DNA of 64,000 bases from Tragulus kanchil. Lineage: Eukaryota > Chordata > Mammalia > Artiodactyla > Tragulidae. Positions 10,841-22,634 of this stretch are shown here, piece by piece; position 1 is the first letter of the stretch; each line of letters opens with the position of its first letter. A program made the position numbers and the translations under genes. Under the pieces are notes generated by a model that saw only the letters and a program-made list of their open reading frames with translations, ran no database searches and had not been told where the DNA came from. The stretch lies in NCBI GenBank assembly GCA_022376925.1, contig JAIOJX010000003.1, forward strand, positions 38,679,874-38,743,873, in the 5' to 3' direction.

Positions 10841-11525
10841 ATGTTGCCCATTAATTCCATCTGGAATACAGTAAATTTGTCTAGGAAAAAAAATCTCAAG
10901 GACTCCAGGAAACCAGTTTGTAAAGTCATTACAACTAATGGGACAATATTTAGGAAACAAAGATATGTCTCCTCGTGGCATAGCACGTGGCCAGTTAGAC
11001 AAGCTCTGGAGACCAAGGTCGCCCGCCCTGCCCCCGCTGGCAAGCAGAGGTCTCCAAAGAAAAGTAAAAGGAGTAAAGACAAGAGCTTGACACTGGAGAA
11101 GGGGCAAGAGACACTGAGTCTCCCAGGGCAATAACCAAAGGCACCACGCCCCATACGCTGGCAATTTAAGAAGTTGGGAAAAGCAGGAGTAAAAGCCAAG
11201 AAACAAGAAGTTAAGACTGCTATTAAAGACAGGGGCAGAAACAATGAAATGGAAATCCAATCCTTTGCAAGCATACCAAAAACAGAAATAAATAAAACCA
11301 AAATTGGTTCTTGGAAAAGATCAATAAGATACACACACCACAGTGCAGAGGGTTTTTAAATTTTATTTTAAAAAGCATACACTACAATGACCAAAAGGCA
11401 GACTAAAATGGAGTAATAAACAAAAATCTAATATAATGTCAGCTCATTTATTTTTTATCTCCCCCTACCAAAATGTAGCTAAGCCCCCCAAGGCTGGTGA
11501 CCTGTACCCACTTATTTGTCGCTGG

Positions 11526-11751
11526 GGTGATTTAGTAGTCAAATCATATCTGACTCTCGTGACTCCGTGGCCTGTAGCCCACCAGGCCCCTGTGCCCATG
11601 GATTTTTCCAGGGAAGACTACTGGAGTAGGTAGCCATTTCCTTCTCCAGAGGACCTTCCTGGCCTACAGACTGAACCCTGGTCTCCTGCATTACAAGTGG
11701 CCTCTTGCACTGCAGGCAGATTCCTTACTGACTGAGCTACCAAGGAAGTCC
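11526..11751 (-). mobile_element. Bov-tA SINE, second copy
   Basis: Repeats 10385-10610 in D6. Confidence 0.88.
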
Positions 11752-11795
11752 TAAAAAAGAATACACCAAACTCATACACAATCCTGTGCATCCGT

Positions 11796-11999
11796 GACTA
11801 AGTTGCTTCAGTCATGTCTGAGTCTTGGCAACCCCATGGCCTGTAACCCGCCAGGCTCCTCTGTCCATGGGATTCTCAGCAAGAATACTGGACTTGGTTG
11901 CCATGCCCTCCTCCAAGGAATACTTCTGGCCCAGAGGGTTGAACCTGTGTCTCCTGTCTCCTGCATTGGCAGATGGGTTCTTTATCACTAGCACCACCT
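11796..11999 (-). mobile_element. Bov-tA SINE, second copy with more of the head
   Basis: Repeats 10655-10840 but retains about 20 bp more of the tRNA-like head ('ttctttatcactagcaccac'). Confidence 0.87.
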
Positions 12000-12957
12000 G
12001 CATGTTGCCCATTAATTCCATCATCTGGAATACAGTAAATGCTCAATAAACATTTTTTTCAGGGCGTGCATACAGGTTTTTTAATAAGAATATTATAAAT
12101 TATAAATTACAATGTGAAAATCTAAAGAGAACTGACAGATTCCTGAAATCTTATGAAATGTCAAACTAAAATGAAAGACAAAATGGATTTTTAATCAATT
12201 CCTCCCTGAAATGTACCCTTTCTTAAATGTCCAAAAATAGGCCAGGAAAATATATTAAAGGAACAAAATATAATAACCATGAAAATTTTAAGACAAAGCT
12301 GAAGCCCACTAGGGCTTATTTTTTAAATGACATTAATCAAGGTTACTTGTAGGTGACAAAAACTTTAATTTTAATTTCTATCCCCAAACGACGACCTCCT
12401 ATGAACTGGATTATTAATTTTACTTTCTCTTAAAATATAACTTTTTAATTTTATATGTGTGTGTGTGTCTGTGTATACACACAATGATTATACCTACCTA
12501 CCAATACTATTTGAAGTCATCAAAGGACAAGTTTGTTTTCCTGACAAAAGGTGATAGAAGAGTTATTTGAAACAACACATCAAATTTCCGTCATGTATTT
12601 CTTTGATGTAATATGCATATCACCAACTCATGTGTTTCCCTATCCTGATAATACACATAAGCCTGACGAGAAGAGCTGCTGGATCATCAATAATGAGTTG
12701 GTTTATACAAGAGGACAAAGCTAAGGATTCAAGCAGGCTTTCAAATGTGAACCAGTCTCACTCTTTTCTTTGACTCTTGGAGAGTATTTCCAGCTACGTA
12801 TACTATTTAAAGTTGCACTTTAGGATTCAGAGACACTATATTGCCCCCTTTCATTAATTAACCCTTTGAAACAGACTACACCCTCCTCATCCTGTTCCCC
12901 CAACAGCACCCAGGACATCAAGCTCTTTGCTATATGTGCTGCTCAATTTGTGATAAT
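12000..12957. other. AT-rich unique sequence
   Basis: No gene or clear transposon. A short TG run lies near 12455-12470. This is a stretch that is not duplicated. Confidence 0.6.
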
Positions 12958-13120
12958 GCTATCCCAGCTCTAACTTCCAAACACACAGCTCTCTGAGGGA
13001 AAAGAAACAAGAAAAATAACAGCTAAGTATAAATTTTCAAGGACTTAGTGAAATTACAGTTTAAAAAAAAAAAATTACAATACACCAAAAAACACTGCGG
13101 GGAAAGTCTAGACTTCAGAA

Positions 13121-13320
13121 CAGGATTTCTTGATTTCCACACTATTGGCATCTGGGGCGAGATAAACCTTGGGTGTGGGGGTTGACTTGTGGATTGTAAG
13201 TATCTCTAACCTCAACCCACTAGAAGAAAGCAGCATTCCCACCCCCAGAACAGCCAAAACTCTCCAGATTTGCCCAAATGTCACCTGCTGGGCAGAATCA
13301 CTCCCAGTTGGAAACCAGTA
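13121..13320. mobile_element. MER5A-like hAT-Charlie DNA transposon fossil
   Basis: The order of segments (near-end 'ggatttcttgatttccacac', 'cactattggcatctgggg', 'cccactagaagaaagcag', 'ctccagatttgcccaaatg', 'tcacctgctgggcagaatc', 'ggaaaccagta') matches the non-autonomous MER5A family shared by placental mammals. It is old and diverged. A minus-strand open frame over it is incidental. Confidence 0.8.
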
Positions 13321-14031
13321 TTCCCAAAGAATAAGATGATCCTTCTGGCCCAAAGTCAACACAGAACAGTGTAACATTAAAAAGGGGTGCCTGGTTCCTC
13401 CTTGGAATACTGACTCCAAAAGGAAAAGAAGGATCCTAAAGTCTAATCTTCTTCACAGGGCAGTCCACAGAGAGGTTGCCCATGTGCCAGACCTGAACTA
13501 CGCTTTCTCCTCGCCAACAGCATTGAGGTAACCTTTCCAAGAGCCACATATTTTACATCCCAGTGAAAATTGTTGGCTAGGATTTCTCTCCACTGACTAT
13601 AAACGTCCTATAGTCTACTAACCACAGGCTAAACATGGCATCGCTGAAACCATAACTATGACAACCACTTAGTACATGAAGCTGCCTGCATTTAATCCAA
13701 AGTCATAATTTGAGAGAAAATCTTACAGTCCAGATTTTTAAATGCAAAAACATTTCTATGCACTGAAAAATGCTGAAGTTTCAGAAGTTTTAAACCTTTG
13801 GTAAAGGGAAATAACCACTCGGAGTTGCTTCATAGATGGTCAAAAACATGCTAAATATTAATATTGCATCTACAGGAAGCCTAAGACAAGTTTAAAAACA
13901 CTGGGCATGGCAGTATATCAAATACAGCATGTTTTCCTCTCCCAGCTTCAAATCTAAGCCATACATCTTCCCTGGACCAACAGTTCCAGGCAAAGATATC
14001 AGGCCACCAACATACAGGACATCAATCCAGG
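13321..14031. other. Unique sequence within D7
   Basis: No gene or repeat recognised; it recurs at 14396-15085. Confidence 0.5.
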
Positions 14032-14195
14032 GCTATCCCAGCTCTAACTTCCAAACACACAGCTCTCTGAGGGAAAAGAAACAAGAAAAATAACAGCTAA
14101 GTATAAATTTTCAAGGACTTAGTGAAATTACAGTTTAAAAAAAAAAAAATTACAATACACCAAAAAACACTGCGGGGAAAGTCTAGACTTCAGAA

Positions 14196-14395
14196 CAGGA
14201 TTTCTTGATTTCCACACTATTGGCATCTGGGGCGAGATAAACCTTGGGTGTGGGGGTTGACTTGTGGATTGTAAGTATCTCTAACCTCAACCCACTAGAA
14301 GAAAGCAGCATTCCCACCCCCAGAACAGCCAAAACTCTCCAGATTTGCCCAAATGTCACCTGCTGGGCAGAATCACTCCCAGTTGGAAACCAGTA
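14196..14395. mobile_element. MER5A-like fossil, second copy
   Basis: Repeats 13121-13320 in D7. Confidence 0.8.
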
Positions 14396-15206
14396 TTCCC
14401 AAAGAATAAGATGATCCTTCTGGCCCAAAGTCAACACAGAACAGTGTAACATTAAAAAGGGGTGCCTGGTTCCTCCTTGGAATACTGACTCCAAAAGGAA
14501 AAGAAGGATCCTAAAGTCTAATCTTCTTCACAGGGCAGTCCACAGAGAGGTTGCCCATGTGCCAGACCTGAACTACGCTTTCTCCTCGCCAACAGCATTG
14601 AGGTAACCTTTCCAAGAGCCACATATTTTACATCCCAGTGAAAATTGTTGGCTAGGATTTCTCTCCACTGACTATAAACGTCCTATAGTCTACTAACCAC
14701 AGGCTAAACATGGCATCGCTGAAACCATAACTATGACAACCACTTAGTACATGAAGCTGCCTGCATTTAATCCAAAGTCATAATTTGAGAGAAAATCTTA
14801 CAGTCCAGATTTTTAAATGCAAAAACATTTCTATGCACTGAAAAATGCTGAAGTTTCAGAAGTTTTAAACCTTTGGTAAAGGGAAATAACCACTCGGAGT
14901 TGCTTCATAGATGGTCAAAAACATGCTAAATATTAATATTGCATCTACAGGAAGCCTAAGACAAGTTTAAAAACACTGGGCATGGCAGTATATCAAATAC
15001 AGCATGTTTTCCTCTCCCAGCTTCAAATCTAAGCCATACATCTTCCCTGGACCAACAGTTCCAGGCAAAGATATCAGGCCACCAACAAGTAAACAGGAGT
15101 GGACTGGAGGACTAACAGTGGAAGAGCCTCAGGGTAAGACTTTGACCACTGTGACGCCCAGGGAGACATGAGCCCCAGACAGACCTGGATCTCCCAGACA
15201 TGCTGC

Positions 15207-15320
15207 GGTTCAGTCGCTAAGTCATGGCTGATGCTTTGCGAGCCCATGAGCCACAGCCCATCACGCTTCCCTGTCCTTCACCATCTCCAGGAGTTTGCTC
15301 AAACTCACGTCCATCAGGTC
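15207..15320 (-). mobile_element. BovB-type 3' end fragment
   Basis: Antisense copy of the BovB/Bov-A 3' tail: 'ggttcagtcgctaagtcatg' at the left, then the segment ending near 'ccatcaggtc'. Heavily truncated. Confidence 0.75.
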
Positions 15321-15902
15321 CTGTCCCCGAGGACTGCATTATCTCAGCTACTCAGCAAGTTGGTCTTTGATGGTGTTTGTCCAGTGGGATGTGTCAGATG
15401 AAGGAGACAAATAATAACCGAAGGATCAGGGTCATGTTTCCCTATTCTCTCCCACTGCCTCTCAAAAGACTTTACAACTCCAACCCGCCTGCACTCCTCA
15501 ATGGCCCCAGATTTGTTCTAGTGATTTCTGGCAACAGTATTTCCTTAGGTAACCTTCTCACCCACCTTTTTGAACTTCTGTTCCTTGATATCTTTAATTG
15601 GCTCCCCTACCTCTTCCTAGACATTAGTAAGAGCTTGCCTTCTTGAAAAGCTCTTCATTTGATTCATGGGAGTTGCGCTGTTTCCTGCTAGAATCCTGAT
15701 ACACATCCCAAATGTCTTATGTGGAGAAAACATAGAGGATAATGTCTTAATAATGAAATTAAGAAAGAGGTATTTCTCATAAAAAAGAAAAGTCCAAGAG
15801 TCAGTGTTGCCTTATGATTTCATTACATTCACCATAGACAGACCCACCATGGTTGCAAAGAAAAGTACAAAATGATTTAAATTATTTATTTGCTAACTTT
15901 AA
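15321..15902. other. Unassigned unique sequence
   Basis: Two open frames of 77-89 codons overlap here without recognisable domains; probably chance. Confidence 0.5.
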
Positions 15903-16147
15903 GAGGATTTTCCAGGTGGCGTTAGTAGTAAAGAACTCACACACCAATGCAGGAGACTTAGGAGACTTGGGTTCAAGTCTCCTAAGGGCTCAACCCCTGG
16001 GTTGGGAAGATCCCCTGGAGGATGGCATGGCAACTCATTCTAGTATTCTTGCCTGGAGAATCCCATGGACAGAGGAGCCTGCTAGGTTACACATCCATAG
16101 CACCTCAAAGAGTCAGACATGACTGAAACAACTTAACACACACACAC
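15903..16147 (+). mobile_element. Bov-tA SINE with CA-rich tail
   Basis: Sense element flanked by perfect 11-bp target-site duplications (15892-15902, 16148-16158). The tail is an (AC)n run instead of poly(A). The head has a partial internal repeat near 15955-15995. Confidence 0.9.
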
Positions 16148-16158
16148 GCTAACTTTAA

Positions 16159-16636
16159 AATCACTCTGCATTAGGTGATTAGTAAAATCTAACCTAACTT
16201 TATATTTGAGTACAATATAAACATCCCTGACATTCCTAATGTCAAGTTGCGAATTATTTATTGACTAATGATGCCAGAATTATAGGTCTAAATTCACTGA
16301 AATAACAGAATACTATTTACTGGGCTCTGTCATTAGAGACTTGGAAGACACTCCCTTTAACCACAAAATACCAGCACCATTACACACTATTTCCAGTTAT
16401 ACTGATGGCTTTCCTGGTCTTACTCAGCATTTATTTCCTCCAGAAGCTACCCAACTCAGTCACCAAGTCTCAGGTCTCGTTCAATAAGAATTTATGTGTA
16501 AAGCACTCAATTTGTTCAACATTTTCTTCTTTCCTGAGAATTCTACTGAGCCATCATTATGGGCTCAGGTACTATGCTTAGTGCCATGTGGTTTGGCAAC
16601 TCCTCTCAAGAAGCTTCCAACACCGTGCACAGCATG
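16159..16636. other. Unassigned unique sequence
   Basis: No gene or clear repeat; the portion from 16471 is in D8. Confidence 0.5.
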
Positions 16637-16692
16637 GGTGACCATAATCAACAATGCTGTGTTGTACCTTTGAAAGTTGCTAAGAGAGTAGA
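16637..16692 (+). mobile_element. L1 3' UTR fragment, left of a BovB insertion
   Basis: A 'gtgaccataatcaacaatgc' to 'gaaagttgctaagagagtag' segment typical of older L1 3' ends. It ends in the 11-bp target-site duplication 16682-16692 and resumes after the BovB. Confidence 0.75.
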
Positions 16693-17086
16693 AGAATTGA
16701 GTGCCGAAGAATTGACATCTTCAAACTGTGGTATTGGAGAAGACTCTTGAGGTTCCTTGGACTGCTAGGAAATCAAACAGTCAATCCTAAAGGAATTTTC
16801 ATCCATGAATATTCATTGGAAGGAATGATGCTGAAGCTGAAGCTCTAATACTTGGGCCACCTGATGGGAAGAGATGACTCAATGGAAAAGACCCTGACAC
16901 TGGGATAGATTGAAGGCAGAAAAAGAAGGGGATGACAGAGGATGAGATGGTTGGATGGCATCACTGAGTCAATGGACATGAGTTTGAGCAAACTCCAGAT
17001 GGTGGAGGACAGGGAAGCCGAGTGTGCTGCAGTCCACGGGTCACAAAGAGTCGGACATAACTGAGCAACTGAACTGAACTGAACTG
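16693..17086 (+). mobile_element. BovB LINE, 5'-truncated 3' end
   Basis: C-terminal ORF2 remnant and tail ending in repeated 'actga' units, the classic BovB terminus. Perfect 11-bp target-site duplications lie at 16682-16692 and 17087-17097, inside an L1 tail. Confidence 0.92.
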
Positions 17087-17100
17087 AAGAGAGTAGATCT

Positions 17101-17297
17101 TTTTCTTCTATATTTTTTTGACATGGACCATTTTTAAAGTCCTTATTGAATCGGTTACAATATTGCTTCTGTTTTATGTTCTGGGTTTTTGTCCGAAAAG
17201 TATGTAGGATCTTAGCTCCCAGACCAAGGATCAAATTCATGCCCCCCTGCACTAGAAGACGAAGTCTTAACCACTGGACTGCCAGGATAACATCTTC
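17101..17297 (-). mobile_element. Short tRNA-Glu SINE inserted at the same site
   Basis: Antisense: T-rich tail at left, and tRNA-like head at right reading 'ttaaccactggactgccagg'. Perfect 13-bp target-site duplications lie at 17088-17100 and 17298-17310. They overlap the duplication made by the BovB insertion. Confidence 0.88.
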
Positions 17298-17475
17298 AGA
17301 GAGTAGATCTTAAAAGTCCTCCTCAGAGGAAAAAAATATCTGTACCTATGTGAGGGGATGGATGTTAACTTATTGTGTTGATCATTTCATAAAATATACA
17401 TATATTAAATCACTGTGCTGTGCACTTTAATACAACTTATATGTTAATTATACCTCCAAAAAACTGGGGGATAGT
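17298..17475 (+). mobile_element. L1 3' end, right of the nested insertions
   Basis: Continues the interrupted L1 tail: 'gtagatcttaaaagtcctc', 'gatggatgttaacttattgt' and a terminal 'ttatatgttaattatacctc'. Confidence 0.8.
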
Positions 17476-17603
17476 AAATATCGAATATTTATTAAATAAA
17501 AAAGCAGCAGCAGCTTGCAGCAAAGACAGACAACTAATTCTAAGTGAAGTGGTGTCCTCAATTTGGGGTGTCACTGGAAGAAACTGTGATGTTGCAGACA
17601 GGA
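17476..17603. other. Sequence between the L1 tail and D8 junction
   Basis: Short A-rich stretch with a CAG triplet run; no feature. Confidence 0.4.
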
Positions 17604-17769
17604 CAGGTCTCGTTCAATAAGAATTTATGTGTAAAGCACTCAATTTGTTCAACATTTTCTTCTTTCCTGAGAATTCTACTGAGCCATCATTATGGGCTCA
17701 GGTACTATGCTTAGTGCCATGTGGTTTGGCAACTCCTCTCAAGAAGCTTCCAACACCGTGCACAGCATG

Positions 17770-17825
17770 GGTGACCATAATCAACAATGCTGTGTTGTAC
17801 CTTTGAAAGTTGCTAAGAGAGTAGA
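17770..17825 (+). mobile_element. L1 3' UTR fragment, second copy
   Basis: Repeats 16637-16692 in D8. Confidence 0.75.
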
Positions 17826-18220
17826 AGAATTGAGTGCCGAAGAATTGACATCTTCAAACTGTGGTATTGGAGAAGACTCTTGAGGTTCCTTGGACTGCTA
17901 GGAAATCAAACAGTCAATCCTAAAGGAATTTTCATCCATGAATATTCATTGGAAGGAATGATGCTGAAGCTGAAGCTCTAATACTTGGGCCACCTGATGG
18001 GAAGAGATGACTCAATGGAAAAGACCCTGACACTGGGATAGATTGAAGGCAGAAAAAGAAGGGGATGACAGAGGATGAGATGGTTGGATGGCATCACTGA
18101 GTCAATGGACATGAGTTTGAGCAAACTCCAGATGGTGGAGGACAGGGAAGCCGAGTGTGCTGCAGTCCACGGGGTCACAAAGAGTCGGACATAACTGAGC
18201 AACTGAACTGAACTGAACTG
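17826..18220 (+). mobile_element. BovB LINE 3' end, second copy
   Basis: Repeats 16693-17086, with one extra G in the tail. Target-site duplications at 17815-17825 and 18221-18231. Confidence 0.92.
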
Positions 18221-18234
18221 AAGAGAGTAGATCT

Positions 18235-18431
18235 TTTTCTTCTATATTTTTTTGACATGGACCATTTTTAAAGTCCTTATTGAATCGGTTACAATATTGC
18301 TTCTGTTTTATGTTCTGGGTTTTTGTCCGAAAAGTATGTAGGATCTTAGCTCCCAGACCAAGGATCAAATTCATGCCCCCCTGCACTAGAAGACGAAGTC
18401 TTAACCACTGGACTGCCAGGATAACATCTTC
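18235..18431 (-). mobile_element. Short tRNA-Glu SINE, second copy
   Basis: Repeats 17101-17297 in D8. Confidence 0.88.
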
Positions 18432-18609
18432 AGAGAGTAGATCTTAAAAGTCCTCCTCAGAGGAAAAAAATATCTGTACCTATGTGAGGGGATGGATGTT
18501 AACTTATTGTGTTGATCATTTCATAAAATATACATATATTAAATCACTGTGCTGTGCACTTTAATACAACTTATATGTTAATTATACCTCCAAAAAACTG
18601 GGGGATAGT
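18432..18609 (+). mobile_element. L1 3' end, second copy
   Basis: Repeats 17298-17475 in D8. Confidence 0.8.
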
Positions 18610-19265
18610 AAATATCGAATATTTATTAAATAAAAAAGCAGCAGCAGCTTGCAGCAAAGACAGACAACTAATTCTAAGTGAAGTGGTGTCCTCAATTTGG
18701 GGTGTCACTGGAAGAAACTGTGATGTTGCAGACAGGACAGAATCCAGAATCTAGGTGTACACCTTGCTCTTTCCCAGGAAGGTTACTCAGGCTCTCTCAT
18801 CTTCAGCTCTCTTGTTTGTAGAATGCACTTGTTTGAAGTGACTGGAACCAAGTACTCACCGTATGTCAACTTCCTTTCTTCCTTTGAAGGAAGGGCCAAA
18901 TTCTTTCGGAGCTGAGTGAAAGAGTGTGCAGAAAAGCTGGGCCATGAAAGGTACAGATGTGGCCTTGTTTCTCCCTCTGAAGAGACTGCTAGAAAGACGA
19001 TGTTTATAAACTATTACTAGCACAGACACGGGGACACATGGCAGAGACTACAACTCCTCTGGCTTTAGTTTACCTTACGCGTATTTTCTGCTGGTCCCAC
19101 ATTCACTAGCCCTTTGTGATCTAAATTTTCTTTCACTACAGTGGATGTATCTGAGACTTACACAAGCTCCCTCGATTTAATTTTACAATAAGATAGAATT
19201 TTTTTTTAATTTGATAGAAGGTGGAATTTATTTTACTAGCATGAAATTCACCTAGGCAGATTTTC
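18610..19265. other. Unassigned unique sequence
   Basis: No gene or clear repeat beyond the end of D8 at 18739. Confidence 0.5.
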
Positions 19266-19765
19266 AGTTCAAGATGGTGGAGTGGAAGGTCATGCACTCA
19301 TCTCCCCCTGTGAGAACACAACATCACAACTAGTTATTGAACAACAATCGACAGGAGGACACTGGAACCCACCAAATAAAAGTGCCTCATGTCCAAAACA
19401 AAGAAGAAGCTACAAGGAGACGGTAGGAAGGGCATGATCACAATAAAAATCAAATCCCATACTGTCCAGGTGGGCAATTCCCAATCCAGAGAACCATAAT
19501 ACCAAAGAAATTCTCCCATTGTTGTGAAAGTTCTGAGCCTCATGCTAGGCTTCGCAGCCTGGGGATTTGGCAAAGAGACTAGGAATCTCCAGGAAATCTG
19601 ACTTTGAAGACCAATGGGATTTGACTACAGGACTTCCATAGGGCTGAGGGAAACAAGACTCCCCTCTCAGCACAAACAAAATCTTGAGCTCACCAAGACC
19701 CAAGGGAAAGGAGCACACAGGAGGCTGAACCAGACCTACTCACTAGTGTTGAGGGTCTCCTGTGG
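19266..19765 (+). mobile_element. L1 5' UTR fragment
   Basis: Opens with 'caagatggtggagtggaagg', the start seen in artiodactyl L1 5' UTRs, and continues through 'tcgacaggaggacactggaa' and 'gaaccagacctactcactag'. The 98-codon frame here (19614-19910) is not a gene. Confidence 0.8.
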
Positions 19766-19822
19766 AGGTATGACAGTGATCATGAAAGGCTTAAGAGAAA
19801 CTTTCAATTTAAAAGAGTCAAA

Positions 19823-20028
19823 GGCGGTTCCAAAAAGTAAAGAATCTGCCGGCCAATGTATGAGACACAGGAGAAACAGGTTGGATCCCTATGTCAGGAA
19901 GATCACCTAGAAGAGGAAATGGCAACCCACTCCAGTGTTCTTACCAGGAAAACCCCCAAAACAGAGGAGCCTGATGGGCTGTAGCCCATGGGGTCACAAA
20001 GAGTCAGACACAACTGAGCGTCTGAGCA
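19823..20028 (+). mobile_element. Bov-tA SINE
   Basis: Sense element, 5' end degraded; from 'aaagaatctgcc' to 'caactgagcgtctgag'. Confidence 0.85.
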
Positions 20029-20207
20029 AAGTCAAAAGGAAAACTGGAAGAAAAAGACAATGCAGAGAGTAAAGGGGGGAAACCATAACTTAGATCATCT
20101 TCGGAGAGCTAAGACACTAGATTGTGATCCTAATAAAGCAAAACGCTACAAGAAAGGCACAGTCAGAAAATAAGTCTGGCACTTGGATGAGAGCGGGGTT
20201 TGGGAAA

Positions 20208-20324
20208 GAACAGATGTATGTGCGTGTATGGCTGGGTCCCTTCACTGTTCACCTGAAACTATCACAACATTGTGAATTGGCTAGACCCCAATAAAAAATG
20301 TTTGCGGTGTTAAAAAAAAAAAAA
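20208..20324 (+). mobile_element. L1 3' end
   Basis: Ends with 'ttcactgttcacctgaaact', 'aattggctagaccccaataa' and an A tail. Together with the 5' UTR at 19266 this may be one L1 that lost nearly all of its interior. Confidence 0.8.
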
Positions 20325-21476
20325 GAAGTCTGCCAGAGACTTCATTGCCAACCTCTTCTCCCTTAATAACAAAACTCCCACACTGTTGGAAGCAGTTACA
20401 TGTCCACCTACCTTTCTCACTCTTCTGCAGATAAGGGTAATTGATGTGAAGTAGAAATATTTAGGTGGGCTTCCAAGAAAATTCTGTTCTATGACACTGG
20501 CAGAACTTCCTATGGGTCTTCAACATGATCTCCTCAAGGCACACCACAAACTTGTGTCCCCAAATGACCCAAATGCAATTTTCCCCCAAAATGCTTCAGT
20601 TGTGCAAAGGATTTTAACGCCGCATTGGCCGTTACAAGCACAGAGAGGGTGGCTGTACCTAAACTGAATAATGAAATCTTCATTTTAAATGACTTGGTTA
20701 TCATCAAGAAGCCAGAAATTCACCTGGACCTTTTTAAGCTAAGAAGATTCACTTCCTTACACAAAAAGGATTACTGTAAATTTGCAGTGTGGTTGTCAAC
20801 CACATTCTTTTACCAGAACTAAGGACAGATTTCAAAAGTATTAGCTATCTGGCAAATGATACCTTTCAGGATCTATAAGCATTTTCCAAGTCTAAAAATG
20901 TTTGCAAATTGGCTTAAAAACAATCAGTTGTATGAAGCTATCTTTTGAATAAAACACCTAAAATGCATTTCCTTTCGTAATGGAAACTATAAAAGCTTGT
21001 CTTTTCTAAAATAGCTCATTAGACTCATTTTTAAGAAGACATCAAAAGAAAGTATTGGAAGGATCTCATAATTGCTTCTTCAAACTGAATCCAGCAGAAA
21101 AGCGAAATTAATGACATGCCTCAAAGATACACACAGACATAAAATATGAAAAGTAACTTGAAGAATTAAAAAGATGCATGAAGAACAAGGAATAATTGAA
21201 ATAAGAATAATGTATAGATATTTGAGGAAATGTATATGAAAAGACACTTATTGCATGTAAATTATACACCTTACTCTGAACTGAAACTAGTTCTGGACGA
21301 AAACAATAGTGAGCACAGAACACAGTGGAATTCTCTTTCTTCAGCTTAAAAGGTCTCAGGCAAGCCAATGAGCCTTAGATTTATGCTGCAAGTCCATACA
21401 AATTAGTGCTAAGATGAACTGGAGGGTCCCTAGAAAGAAAAAAGATGAAAGAGTATCATCGCGAAACAGAATTTAG
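20325..21476. other. AT-rich unique sequence
   Basis: No gene or clear transposon. Frames of up to 86 codons have no domain. Confidence 0.55.
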
Positions 21477-21590
21477 GGAATTTCTGTGTCCCAGGGGTTG
21501 GGACTCTGCACTTTCACTGCCAAGGGACCTGGGTTCAAGTCCTGGGTGGAGAACTAGGATCGTGCAGGCTATGTGGAGCAGCCCAAAGAA
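21477..21590 (+). mobile_element. Short tRNA-Glu SINE
   Basis: Sense head with the B-box-like 'gggttcaagtcctgggtgg' followed by the short 'ggagaactaggatc' body. An old, diverged copy. Confidence 0.7.
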
Positions 21591-21871
21591 AATGTTAGAA
21601 CAAAAAAGAATTCATTACTCATAAAGCATTTGTTCATTCTAACTTCCAGAGCTTATAAACAATAGTATTTTTTTTTTTCAAAGCTTAAGAACACTATAGA
21701 AGAGACCTAATTTGAAAATCAGAGGTTAGCATACACAGCAAGTTATCTAAGTACACTGCGGGATTCACACACATACAGGCAGCATGTGCTCAGGTGCACA
21801 CAGACACACCTATAAAAATTAGTCATTCCAGGGAAAGTCAGTGATAAATCACCTACTTTTACTATATACAG

Positions 21872-21872
<1 letters not shown>

Positions 21873-21922
<50 letters not shown>
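21873..21922. repeat. (TG)25 microsatellite
   Basis: Uninterrupted 50-bp TG run at the tail side of an antisense Bov-tA. The equivalent run in D9 copy two is 23029-23078. Confidence 0.95.
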
Positions 21923-21926
<4 letters not shown>

Positions 21927-22126
21927 TGCATGCAAGCGTGGTCTGTCACATCTGACTCTTTGCGACCCCATGAACTGTAACCACTCCCCAGGCTCCTCTG
22001 TCTGTGGGATTTCCCAGGCAAGAAATACTGGCGTGGGTTGCCCTTTCCTCCTCCAGGGGATCTTCCCCAAACAGGGTTGGAACCCATGTCTCCTGCATTG
22101 GCAGGCGGATTCTTTACCACTGAGTC
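21923..22126 (-). mobile_element. Bov-tA SINE
   Basis: Antisense; its 3' tail is the TG/CA run at left and its head ends 'ttctttaccactgagtca'. Confidence 0.88.
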
Positions 22127-22450
22127 AAAAAAATAATAACATGGACACTTTTCATTTGTTGAGTACCTGCACATCTTCCCCGGTTCCTTTTTTTATTTTT
22201 TTTTCTAAACCTGATCTTGCAATGCTCATGTTACAGTAGTGAGAACTTAGCCCTAGGGATGCTAGCATCCCGTCCATGGTCACACGTTTGACTCTGGACC
22301 TACCACGCAGCTCTGCCTGCACAGTACTAGCCCAAGTCTAGCACTCTTGCCACTATACCACGCTAACCACGGAAGAGGAACAGACCCAACATGCTGCCAA
22401 TGTACACCTTCGTGGCAACACTGTGCATCTCTACTTAAAATCTTAAAAGG
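22127..22450. other. Unassigned sequence
   Basis: No gene or repeat seen; it recurs at 23283-23606. Confidence 0.5.
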
Positions 22451-22543
22451 GGGGCTTCCCTGGTGGCCCAGTGGGTAAGGACACTGCCTTGCAGTGCAAG
22501 GGGCGCCGGTTCAATCCGGGGCCTGGGAAGATCCCACTTGCCG
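22451..22543 (+). mobile_element. CHR-type SINE cut by the D9 junction
   Basis: Only the first about 93 bp (tRNA-like head) is present, and then the sequence jumps to the second D9 copy. The complete element is at 23607. Confidence 0.9.
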
Positions 22544-22634
22544 TTTTTCGTCCATATAAATTAGTGCTAAGATGAACTGGAGGGTCCCTAGAAAGAAAAA
22601 AGATGAAAGAGTATCATCGCGAAACAGAATTTAG

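Larger units (their letters stand above)
9749..12030 (+). repeat. Tandem duplication D6, period about 1141 bp
   Basis: 9749-10888 recurs at 10890-12030. Near its end the first copy lacks about 20 bp (around 10838) plus a 3-bp unit that the second copy keeps. Confidence 0.95.
12958..15085 (+). repeat. Tandem duplication D7, period about 1075 bp
   Basis: 12958-14008 recurs at 14032-15085, separated by about 22 bp of unmatched sequence. Both carry the same MER5A-like fossil. Confidence 0.95.
16471..18739 (+). repeat. Tandem duplication D8, period 1133-1134 bp
   Basis: 16471-17603 is followed directly by 17604-18739. A 1-bp G-run difference occurs in the BovB tail. The complete L1/BovB/SINE nest is present in both. 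Confidence 0.95.

Noticed and set aside
9691..11334. Minus-strand frames of 140-199 codons with hydrophobic stretches, resembling a membrane protein
   Set aside because: No start context, splice sites or recognised domain. The two versions differ because one reads into a Bov-tA SINE.
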